A stretch of 12,989 bases of DNA from Neisseria meningitidis (GTDB lineage Bacteria > Pseudomonadota > Gammaproteobacteria > Burkholderiales > Neisseriaceae): positions 874,249 to 887,237 of the forward strand of contig OV299793.1 in assembly GCA_923184405.1 (NCBI GenBank), written 5' to 3'. The translations under genes and the position numbers were made by a program. Position 1 is the stretch's first letter; each line of letters opens with the position of its first letter. Shown here one piece after another: positions 1 through 6,398 of the stretch. Under the pieces are notes generated by a model. That model worked only from the letters and a program-made list of their open reading frames with translations. It was not told the DNA's origin and made no database searches.

Positions 1-276
1 AAGTTACGTAATATTATGCAATTTGCTGGGAACCCAAACCTTTTTCTCAAACAGGAAAGGTAAGGGTCCAAGGGTAGAAAGAAAATATACAGGTTAAATA
101 GAATTATAAATTAAGATGTTTGAAACAGTTTATGGATAGTTGTAACCTGCTTTTTAACAAATGTATTTTTAGAAAAATGGTATTGTGTCTAACTTGAGGA
201 TGTTTCCCTATCTATACTATAAAACTGAAGGCAGGAAATCTCTTTGAGAAATGTTAATTGACATTACTAAATGGAA
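1..276. other. AT-rich intergenic stretch, no gene seen
   Basis: I see no convincing coding region on either strand. The stretch is much richer in A and T than the helicase gene that ends at its right side. The only site worth naming is a possible sigma-70 promoter on the plus strand: TTGAGG at 194-199, an 18-base spacer, and TATAAA at 218-223. No gene starts downstream of it: the ATG at 251 opens a frame that stops after nine codons. The promoter is a weak guess. Confidence 0.5.
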
Positions 277-1552
277 CTAAAATTTGCCTGAGCCTACAGA
301 GTATGGTTTTGGTCGGTATTTTTCGCGTTGAGCCTCTGGCGGATCTGTAGCGGTTGCGTTGTCTCGGTTCGCGCATTTTGCCCGGTTTTGCGCCGCCCTG
401 TTCCCCACCATTGCGGCTCGAAGCCCTCGATGCGCCTGATGAGCAGCTTGTTGCCGCATTTTTTAATGGATTCAAACATTTTCTGTTCGATTCGTCTCAT
501 CAGGAAATCGCCACGCCGTCCGCGCCTGCGCGCTACCTCGCGCCCGATGCGGTGGACGTAGTCTTCGGCTGGGCGGCATTTCACCTGATGACGAAGCGGC
601 AGTTCGGCAATGTCCAGCCTGCGCTGGCGATGTCGGTGGCGACGAGGACGCGCAGGCTGCCGTCTTTGAAGCGCGTTGAGGTTTGTTTGCTGCTGAACGG
701 TCGCCGTGTATCGCCCAGGCGGACAGGTTGCATGCGCACCAGTTCGCGCGTTACGGTCGACGCTTTGTTTGGTTTTTTGCAGAACAATGATGACCTGGTT
801 CATATGCAAATCGACAATCAGCCGTTCGAGCAGGCTGCGCTTCGAATGGTATCGACGCCGATGTGTTGTTCGACGTTGGCGTTGGTGGTGTTTTGCGCGG
901 CGACTTCGATTTGCCCGGGCGCGTTCATGAAGTCTTGCGCCAGTTTTGCGTATCGGTGCGGAGAGAAGGTAGCGGAAAGAGCAGGGTTTATGTTACTGGC
1001 AGCATTCTGTACATTTTGGTGGATGTCGTCGATAAACCCCATATCCAATATGCGCGTCCGTTTCGTCCGTAACGACGATTTCTGGACTTTGTTCAAACCG
1101 ATGTTTCTTGTTTGACGTGGTCGAGCAGCCGTCCGACGGTGGCGACGACGATTTCCGCAGCCGACACGCAAAACCGGCGGTCTGTTTGTCCACATTCATA
1201 CCGCCGAACAAGACGGTGTGGCGAAGCGGCAGGTTTTGCACGCAGGACTGCATGTTTTGGTCGAATTGGTCGGCAAGAACGAGCGTGGGGTAAGGACGAG
1301 CATACGCACGGGGTGCATCGCGGGCGAGGTGCTGGCGGTGGCGTAACGATAAGGCGTTCCAGCAGGGCAATAAAAAGGCGGCGAGTATTGGTCGAGCCAG
1401 CTTCAGTCGCGGCGGCTAGCAAACCACGACTCTATGAGTGCTTTGGGAATAGCGGCGGCTTCGATGGGCGTCGGGTTTTCGTAACCTTACACGTGGTCAG
1501 TGCGGAAACGAGCTCCGTAAACAAAAACCTAAAGAGGAAATGGATTACTCAT
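277..1552 (-). pseudogene. rhlE: DEAD-box ATP-dependent RNA helicase, RhlE type, heavily disrupted
   Basis: Superfamily 2 RNA helicase, which would unwind RNA duplexes in ribosome assembly or RNA decay. Read from the minus strand in several frames, the motifs appear in family order. ATG at 1552 opens MSNPF. The Q motif GYENPTPIEAAAIP lies near 1490-1445, the PTRELADQ-like region near 1270, and GGMN/DKQTA near 1205-1185. VATVGRLLDHVK lies near 1150-1115, motif III SAT near 1000, motif V VLVATDIA near 640, and motif VI YVHRIGR near 555-535. The tail is basic and ends YSVGSGKF at 277. Damage is severe. A base is lost just after the start. The Walker A region (about 1410-1385) reads AGSTNT where TGSGKT is expected, so the ATP-binding lysine is gone. 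The DEAD box is DETD (1056-1067). Motif VI loses its second arginine region. At least eight frame changes are needed. The gene diverges from dusB. The family is confident, the symbol rhlE slightly less so. Confidence 0.75.
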
Positions 1553-1565
1553 AATTGTAGCCTTC

Positions 1566-1590
1566 TTTCAGACCTTATGTCAGTCTGAAA
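1566..1590. terminator. DUS-derived hairpin in the rhlE-dusB gap
   Basis: TTTCAGAC at 1566-1573 pairs perfectly with GTCTGAAA at 1583-1590 across a 9-base loop. The arms match the outer part of an inverted pair of Neisseria uptake sequences (GCCGTCTGAA), but the inner GGC/GCC has been lost. Paired DUS copies commonly act as terminators in Neisseria. This one lies between two divergent genes, where neither needs a terminator, so it may be only a decayed relic. Confidence 0.4.
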
Positions 1591-1615
1591 CGAGAAACAC
1601 ATAGAATAAGCAAAA

Positions 1616-1831
1616 TATAGTGGATTAAACAAAAATCAGGACAAGGCGGCGAGCCGCAGACAGCAGTACAAATAGTACGGAATCGATTCACTTGGTGCTT
1701 CAGCACCTTAGAGAATCGTTCTCTTTGAAAGCTAAGGCGAGGCAACGCTGTACTGGTGCTTCAGCACCTTAGAGAATCGTTCACTTTGAGCTAAGACGAG
1801 CAACGCCCACAAGTGGTTTTTAACGACTAGA
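1616..1831. repeat. Correia repeat-enclosed element (NEMIS), long form with internal tandem duplication
   Basis: The left terminal repeat is clear: TATAGTGGATTAA at 1616-1628, followed by the usual CAAAAATCAGGACAAGGCG core. Typical internal sequence follows (GCAGACAG, CAAATAGTACGGAATCGATTCACTTGG, GGTGCTTCAGCACCTTAGAG, AATCGTTCTCTTTGA). The segment at 1693-1753 is repeated at 1754-1814 with a few changes, a period of exactly 61 bases. The right terminal repeat is degenerate (about 1815-1831, CGACTAG where CCACTATA is expected). The span of about 216 bases fits a common element of roughly 154-156 bases plus the 61-base duplication. These are non-autonomous mobile repeats that can carry promoters, IHF sites and RNase III-cleaved hairpins. 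Confidence 0.88.
1693..1814. repeat. 61-base tandem duplication inside the Correia element
   Basis: Two adjacent copies, 1693-1753 and 1754-1814, both begin TGGTGCTTCAGCACCTTAG and continue through the GAGAATCGTTC and CTAAG/GCAACGC segments. The second copy differs by a C-to-A substitution in TTCTCTTTGA, lost bases after TTTGA, and GACGAG in place of GGCGAGG. Each copy contains the small palindrome GGTGCTTCAGCACC. Confidence 0.9.
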
Positions 1832-1914
1832 AAATGCCCGTCAGGAGTGGTGGGCAGAATCTGTGGATGACATGAAAACGGTGTCCGCCTCCCAATCGCG
1901 GGCGCGGCCGGAGA

Positions 1915-1943
1915 TTGGAAATCCCGATTAAAAAATGTACAAT
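1915..1943 (+). promoter_or_regulatory. Probable sigma-70 promoter of dusB-fis-ruvC
   Basis: TTGGAA at 1915-1920 and TACAAT at 1938-1943 are separated by 17 bases, with a TG immediately upstream of the -10 box. Transcription would start near 1950, leaving a leader of about 20 bases before the dusB start position at 1972. The position, spacing and strand fit a promoter for the dusB-fis-ruvC cluster. It lies outside the Correia element, so expression need not depend on that insertion. Confidence 0.55.
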
Positions 1944-1971
1944 GGCGCACTTTTGAAAACGCGGATCCATT

Positions 1972-3015
1972 ACGCACATCGGCGGCTATTTTATCGACAA
2001 CCCCATCGCATCGGGAACCGATGGCGGGCATTACCGACAAAAAACCTCCCGCCGCCTCTGCCGTCGAGATTTCCGCGCGGGCTGGGCGGTGCGAAATAAA
2101 GGACCAGCGACCCGACACTTAGAAATACCAAAAAGACCCTGCACCGCAAAGCGCGATTTTGCTGATGAAGCGCAGCATCGCTGCCGCAGCAGATCGTCTG
2201 ACAGCGATCCGCAGCAGATGGCGGATGCCGCGCGTTACAACGTCAGCCTCGGGAAGCAGGTTATCGACATCAACACGGGCTGTCCCGCCAAGAAAGTGTG
2301 CAACGCCCAAGCTTAAGAAGCGCGCTGCTGGATGCAGAACGAGCCGCTGGTTGCCGCCATTCTCGAAGCTGCCGTCCGTGCGGTGGACGTACCCGTTACA
2401 CCCAAAACCCGTGTCGGCTGGCACAATGACGACCACAAAAACCCGCCTGCCGTCGCCCGCATCGCCGAAGATTGCGGCATTGCCGCCCTCTTGCCGTCCA
2501 CGGACGCACTTCGCACGCAAATGTACAAACGTGAAGCGGCTTAAGACCTGATTGCCGAAACCAAATGCCGTATGAACATCCCGGTCCGGGTCAACGGCGA
2601 CATCACTTCGCCGCAAAAAGCCGCCGCCGTCCTCAAACAAACCGCCGCCGACGGCATCATGATAGGGCGCGGCGCGCAAGGCAGACCGTGGTTCTTCCGC
2701 GATTTGAAACATTACGCCGAACACGGTGTTTTACCGCCTGCCTTGAGTTTGGCAGAATGCAGTGCCGCCATTTTGAACCACGTCCGCGCCATGCACGCGT
2801 TTTATGGTGAGACCGCCAGCGTGCGCATTGCACGCAAACACATAGGCTGGTACATCGGCGAAATGCCCGACGGCGAACAGGCGCGGCGTGAAATCAACCG
2901 CTTAGACAGTGCGGCGGCGCAATACGACATGCTTGCAGGTTATCTTGAAAGACTTGCCGGAAAAACCGACCGTTGGGCGTGCGGCTACTGCACAAATGCC
3001 TTCTTGAACACTTGA
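1972..3015 (+). pseudogene. dusB: tRNA-dihydrouridine synthase B, disrupted
   Basis: FMN-dependent enzyme that reduces uridine to dihydrouridine in tRNA. One frame can be followed from 1972 to the TGA at 3013-3015, about 347 codons and close to family length. Recognisable parts are HIGGYFIDNPIA at the start, the active-site segment GCPAKKV (Cys codon 2281-2283), VNGDITSPQKA, and the FMN-phosphate region GRGAQGRPWFF. Damage: the start position is ACG, not ATG. The GITDK and HGRTRTQM regions are in shifted frames because of compensating small indels. In-frame TAA codons lie at 2314-2316 (ten codons after the catalytic Cys) and 2542-2544 (TAC to TAA in GEAAYDL). NMGCP reads NTGCP. The half after 2572 is undamaged. 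fis follows, and dusB-fis is also an operon in E. coli, which supports dusB over the other Dus types. Confidence 0.9.
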
Positions 3016-3036
3016 TTATCCTTTGAAAGTGCAATC

Positions 3037-3275
3037 ATGCCCCATACCCTTCCCGATATTTCCCAATGTATCAGACAAAATTTGGAACAATATTTCAAAG
3101 ACCTGAACGGTACCGAACCTTGCGGCGTGTACGATATGGTATTGCATCAGGTGGAAAAGCCGCAGCTGGTGTGCGTGATGAGCAATGCGGCGGCAACCAG
3201 TCCAAAGCCTTGCTCATGTTGGGACTGAACCGCAATACTTTGCGTAAAAAACTGATTCAACACGGTTTGCTGTGA
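3037..3275 (+). pseudogene. fis: DNA-binding protein Fis, one frameshift
   Basis: Small nucleoid-associated protein that bends DNA and regulates stable RNA promoters and recombination. The first frame gives MPHTLPDISQCIRQNLEQYF and runs to the VCVM region. The second frame gives the C-terminal helix-turn-helix, with [20 protein letters not shown] and the ending LIQHGLL. One missing G near 3179 (GATGAGC where GATGGAGC is expected) joins them. The span of 239 bases equals a 79-residue gene minus one base, and nothing else is wrong. It starts 21 bases after dusB, and its TGA overlaps the ruvC region, as expected of an operon. If the lost base is a sequencing error, the gene is intact. If real, the DNA-binding half is lost. 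Confidence 0.92.
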
Positions 3276-3277
3276 AT

Positions 3278-3809
3278 ATGTCGGCAACCGTCCGTATCTT
3301 AGGTATCGACCCTGGCAGCCGCGTAACGGGTTTCGGCATCATCGATGTCAGGGGCGCGATCATTTTTACGTCGCCTCCGGCTGCATCAAAACGCCTCCTG
3401 ATGCGCTCTGGCAGACAGGATTGCCGAGATTGTGCGGCACATCGGCGAAGTCGTTGCTGTTTACAAGCCGCAGCAGGCGGCGGTGGAACAGGTGTTCGTC
3501 AACGTCAATCCGGCATCGACGCTGATGCTGGGTCAGGCTAGCGCGGCATTGGCGGCATTGGTCAGCCATAAGCCGCCCGTTTCGGAATACACGGCCTTGC
3601 AGGTCAAACAGGCGGTAGTCGGCAAAGGCAAGGCGGCGAAAGAACAGGTGCAGCATATGGTGGTGCAGATGCTGGGGCTTTCGGGAACGCCGCAGGCGGA
3701 TGCGGCAGACGGTCTTGCCGTCGCGCTGACCCACGCCTTACGCAACCACGGGCTTGCCGCCAAACTCAATCCTTCGGGGATGCAGGTCAAGCGCGGCAGG
3801 TTTCAATAG
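3278..3809 (+). pseudogene. ruvC: Holliday junction endonuclease RuvC, two frameshifts
   Basis: Dimeric nuclease that resolves Holliday junctions with RuvAB. ATG at 3278 follows the fis stop by two bases. GTG at 3272 is in frame but overlaps the fis end, so I prefer ATG. The N-terminal frame gives [19 protein letters not shown] with the first catalytic Asp at 3308-3310. One G is lost in the G run near 3350. A base is lost near 3408 (GCGCTCTGG). From there to TAG at 3807-3809 one clean frame holds the other acidic residues: Glu 3486-3488 in AAVEQVF, and Asp 3699-3701 and 3708-3710 in QADAADGLA. One codon is missing from the conserved GQARGAA region, which reads GQASAA (about 3533-3545). All four catalytic positions survive. 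Confidence 0.93.
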
Positions 3810-3842
3810 TTTCAGACGGCATTTGTATTTTGCCGTCTGAAA
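3810..3842. terminator. Inverted DUS pair, terminator between ruvC and lpxL
   Basis: TTTCAGACGGCA (3810-3821) pairs perfectly over 12 bases with TGCCGTCTGAAA (3831-3842) around a 9-base loop. The minus-strand reading of 3811-3822 is ATGCCGTCTGAA, the full 12-base AT-type uptake sequence used by N. meningitidis, N. gonorrhoeae and close relatives. The other arm has the 10-base core. It starts one base after the ruvC stop codon and ends five bases before the assigned lpxL ATG. Confidence 0.93.
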
Positions 3843-3847
3843 AGAAA

Positions 3848-4723
3848 ATGTGTATCGAGATGAAATTTATATTTTTTGTACTGTATGTTTTGCAGTTTCT
3901 GCCGTTTGCGCTGCTGCACAAACTTGCTGACCTGACGGGTTTGCTCGCCTACCTTTGGTCAAACCTCGCCGCCGTATCGGCGAAATCAATTTGGCAAAAT
4001 GCGTTCCCGAGTGGAGGCGGAAAAGCGCGGAACTGTATTGAAGCAGCATTTCAAACATATGGCGAAACTGATGCTTGAATACGGCTTATATTGGTACGCG
4101 CCTGCCGGGCGTTTGAAATCGCTGGTGCGTTACCGCAATAAGCATTATTTGGACGACGCGCTGGCGGCGGGGAAAAAGTCATCATTCTGTACCCGCACTT
4201 CACCGCGTTCGAGATGGCGGTGTACGCGCTTAATCAGGATATACCGCTGATCAGTATGTATTCCCACAAAAAAACAAGATATTGGACGCACAGATTTTGA
4301 AAGGCCGCAACCGCTACGACAATGTCTTCCTTATCGGGCGCACCGAAGGGCTGCGCGCCCTCGTCAAACAGTTCCGCAAAAGCAGCGCGCCGTTTCTGTA
4401 TCTGCCCGATCAGGATTTCGGACGCAACGATTCGGTTTTTGTGGATTTTTCGGTATTCAGACGGCAACGATTACCGGCTTGAGCCGCATTGCCGCGCTTG
4501 CAAATGCAAAAGTGATACCCGCCATCCCCGTCCGCGAGGCAGACAATACGGTTACATTGCATTTCTACCCGGTTTGGAAATCCTTTCCGAGTGAAGATGC
4601 GCAAGCCGACGCGCAGCGCATGAACCGTTTATCGAGGAACGCGTGCGCGAACATCCCGAACAGTATTTTTGGCTGCACAAGCGCTTCAAAACCCGTCCGG
4701 AAGGCAGCCCTGATTTTTACTGA
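3848..4723 (+). pseudogene. lpxL: Kdo2-lipid A lauroyl acyltransferase, LpxL/HtrB family, six frameshifts
   Basis: Inner-membrane acyltransferase that adds a secondary acyl chain to lipid A. The N-terminus is hydrophobic and probably a membrane anchor (MKFIFFVLYVLQFLPFALL), followed by HKLADLTGLLAYL. The catalytic H-x4-E is seen as HFTAFE (His 4196-4198, Glu 4211-4213). Further family segments are LISMYSHKKN, RTEGLRALVKQFRKS, YLPDQDFGRNDSVFVDF, and FKTRPEGSPDFY before TGA 4721-4723. The frame moves by one base near 3954, 4005, 4153, 4272, 4446 and 4630. Each is a single lost base, mostly in a short run, and the six together restore the original frame. The span of 876 bases is six short of 294 codons. 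ATG at 3848 has no clear ribosome site because the DUS hairpin lies just upstream. ATG at 3860 is an alternative. Confidence 0.87.
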
Positions 4724-5220
4724 CTACGTAAAATTACAAAACATATCAGGCGTTTCAAGTCGAAATTCCTGATTGTTTTTGGAAATTCAAAATGGCCGAT
4801 TATATAAACAGATTTCAGTCGATAATCGCTGCTATTTAAGTTTGTAAAAAACAATGATTTTTAAGACTTGGACAAAAAAACCGTAATCAGGTTTTAGGGC
4901 TTATCCCGCGAACAAAGGGGGCGGATGCCGAAAATCTGATTAATATATTAAAATTAAATTTGTTTAAAAACATAAAGTTGTAAACAAATATCTAATATAA
5001 GCCTTTTTTCTTTAAATAAATAGTCAGATATTTTGTGCTAAAATTTATATATATATTTAAATTAAATATCAAGTTATTAAAATATATAGAATTTAAATTT
5101 GTTTATTTATAATTTTAAGCAATATTATAAAATTAATATATTGACAAGTAGATTCTAAAAAATACTTGGCAAGGTGTAAAAAAAGGCGTAAATTTAGCTA
5201 CAAGTAATTAAAAGAAAAGC
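4724..5220. other. Intergenic, very AT-rich from about 4930, no gene
   Basis: I find no gene here. From about 4930 to 5220 the sequence is almost only A and T, with runs such as TATATATATATTTAAATTAAA near 5047-5066. A weak hairpin (AAAACC 4877-4882 with GGTTTT 4890-4895) could end lpxL transcription. Possible promoter pieces are an extended -10 TGCTAAAAT at 5036-5044 and a TTGACA at 5141-5146, but neither has a good partner at proper spacing. It may be a promoter or upstream-element region for the short ORF and hairpins that follow, or simply a low-GC insertion. Confidence 0.5.
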
Positions 5221-5228
5221 AGGAAACG

Positions 5229-5309
5229 ATGTCTGAAAGGATTTTCCGTCAGTCTTACGATAAGTCAAAGATTCATCTGAAACCGTGGAACGAAAGATTG
5301 CTGACGTAG
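5229..5309 (+). CDS. Short 26-codon ORF, possible leader peptide or gene fragment
   Basis: ATG at 5229 is preceded by AGGAAAC (5221-5227), a plausible though close ribosome site. The frame encodes 26 residues beginning MSERIFRQSYDKSKIHLKPW and ends at TAG 5307-5309. I do not recognise it. The stop lies inside the first of several potential hairpins, so it could be a leader peptide upstream of a transcription-control structure. Another reading assumes one lost base near 5271, like the losses in the neighbouring genes. The frame would then continue through ETVERKIADVELSYAGKAAG and end at TGA 5371-5373, giving a small protein of about 48 residues. Confidence 0.3.
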   Translation: MSERIFRQSYDKSKIHLKPWNERLLT

Positions 5310-5417
5310 AGCTGAGCTACGCGGGCAAAGCTGCAGGCGAAAGCCTGTATTGTTTGTGCAGCGTAAATCTCTGATTTGAGGTATTCAGGCAATCCTGTGA
5401 AGGCTTGCCTCTCTTTT
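5306..5417 (+). ncRNA. Candidate structured RNA with GNRA-capped hairpins and terminal U tract
   Basis: Four potential stems follow one another. GTAG 5306-5309 pairs with CTAC 5317-5320. CAGGC 5334-5338 pairs with GCCTG 5343-5347 around a GAAA tetraloop, enclosed by GCTG 5330-5333 with CAGC 5359-5362. AAATC 5365-5369 pairs with GATTT 5373-5377. AGGCAA 5387-5392 pairs with TTGCCT 5405-5410; inside it CCT/AGG is capped by GTGA, followed by CTCTTTT at 5411-5417. The last stem plus T-rich tail resembles a Rho-independent terminator. The exonuclease ATG lies about 60 bases further on. I cannot match this to a known riboswitch or small RNA, and it overlaps a possible small coding frame. Confidence 0.35.
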
Positions 5418-5474
5418 CATCCGCCTTACGATGACACGATAGCAGCAAGTCTGTTTTAAATGCAAGGTACCGTC

Positions 5475-6289
5475 ATGACTACGAATTTGACTTGCGATAT
5501 TGAAACCGTACCCGATGTGCAGGGTATCCGAACATTGTACGAGCTGCAGTCCTCGCTGCCCGACGATGAAGTGGTGCTGTTCGACCAGCAAAAACAACGT
5601 GCTCAGACGGGTGGCGATTTTATGCAGCATCACCTGCATCAGATTGTGGCGATTTCACGCCGCATGCGATGGGGGCAGGATAAAGTCCATGTCGGCACCA
5701 TCGGCGAGATGGACGACGGCGAAGAAGTGCTGATTGCCAAACTTTGCGAGTTGATTGAAAACATACGCCGCAACTGGTCAGTTGGAACGGCGGCGGTTTC
5801 GATCTGCCCGTACTGCATTACCGCTGCCTGATATACGGCATCAACGCCGCGCGCCATTGGGATATGGGCGACGGCGATTTCGGCGACAGCCGCGATTTCA
5901 AGTGGAACAACCACATCAGCCGTTATCACCATCGCCACTGCGATTTGATGGATTTGCTCGCGCATTACCAGCCGAGGGCAAACGTGCCGCTGGACGATAT
6001 GGCGAAACCGCGCGGTTTTCCAGGCAAGCTGGATATGGACGGCAGCAAGGTCTGGGATGCGTTCCACGCGGGCAGGCTGAAAGAAATCCGCAATTATTGC
6101 GAAACCGATGCGGCAAACACTTATCTGATATACCTGCGTTTCTGTCTGGTCAGCGACAGACTAGATGCGGACGAATACGAAATGGAAATCAAACGGATGA
6201 GAAATTACCTTTACGAACAAGCAGGAAAAAAACCGCATTGGGCAGAATTTGTCCAAGCGTGGGAATATAGACTGAATTCAAACCGGTAG
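5475..6289 (+). pseudogene. Predicted 3'-5' exonuclease (PolB-like DEDD family), one frameshift
   Basis: Exonuclease of the type related to the proofreading domain of family B DNA polymerases; the substrate is unknown. Motif I is DIE in CDIETVPD (Asp 5496-5498, Glu 5502-5504). Motif II is SWNGGGFDLPV (Asp 5801-5803). A third acidic motif lies in YCETDAANTY (about 6095-6125). Middle segments HCDLMDLLAHYQPRANVPLD and KVWDAFHAGRL are typical of the family. The first frame runs to about 5758. One A is lost from the run GAAAACAT (5756-5763), and the second frame is then clean to TAG 6287-6289. The span of 815 bases equals 272 codons minus one base. I chose ATG 5475 with AAGG at 5463-5466 upstream; an in-frame ATG at 5460 is possible. 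It is the least damaged long gene here. Confidence 0.82.
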
Positions 6290-6319
6290 CCCGGCGGCGC
6301 GCCCGTGCCGCCGCTGTGG

Positions 6320-6360
6320 CTTCAGATGGCATACGCGGAAAACGTCCGTGCTGTCTGAAG
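6320..6360. terminator. Decayed DUS-pair hairpin between exonuclease gene and pepN
   Basis: CTTCAGATGGCA (6320-6331) faces TGCTGTCTGAAG (6349-6360). Each arm is an uptake sequence core with one C-to-T change (TTCAGATGGC, GCTGTCTGAA). In RNA the two changed positions form U-G and G-U wobble pairs, so the stem still folds over all 12 positions. Neither arm is a perfect DUS, so uptake function is probably reduced while terminator folding is retained. Confidence 0.75.
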
Positions 6361-6398
6361 CCTTTTCCAGTCAAACCAAACAATATTGAAAGAAAAAA

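Noticed and set aside
354..1115. A plus-strand open frame of 253 codons across the helicase
   Set aside because: The minus strand holds ordered helicase motifs over the same span; the plus frame is a GC-rich shadow with a low-complexity, Arg/Cys-rich product.
2119..2724. A 201-codon minus-strand frame opposite dusB
   Set aside because: It is antisense to clear Dus motifs on the plus strand and has no family features.
3170..3190. Programmed frameshift in fis
   Set aside because: There is no slippery heptamer or downstream structure, the lesion removes one base from a known 79-codon gene, and similar lesions occur in all neighbours.
5141..5169. Promoter based on the perfect TTGACA at 5141
   Set aside because: No acceptable -10 box is found 16-18 bases downstream; only TACTT occurs near 5163.
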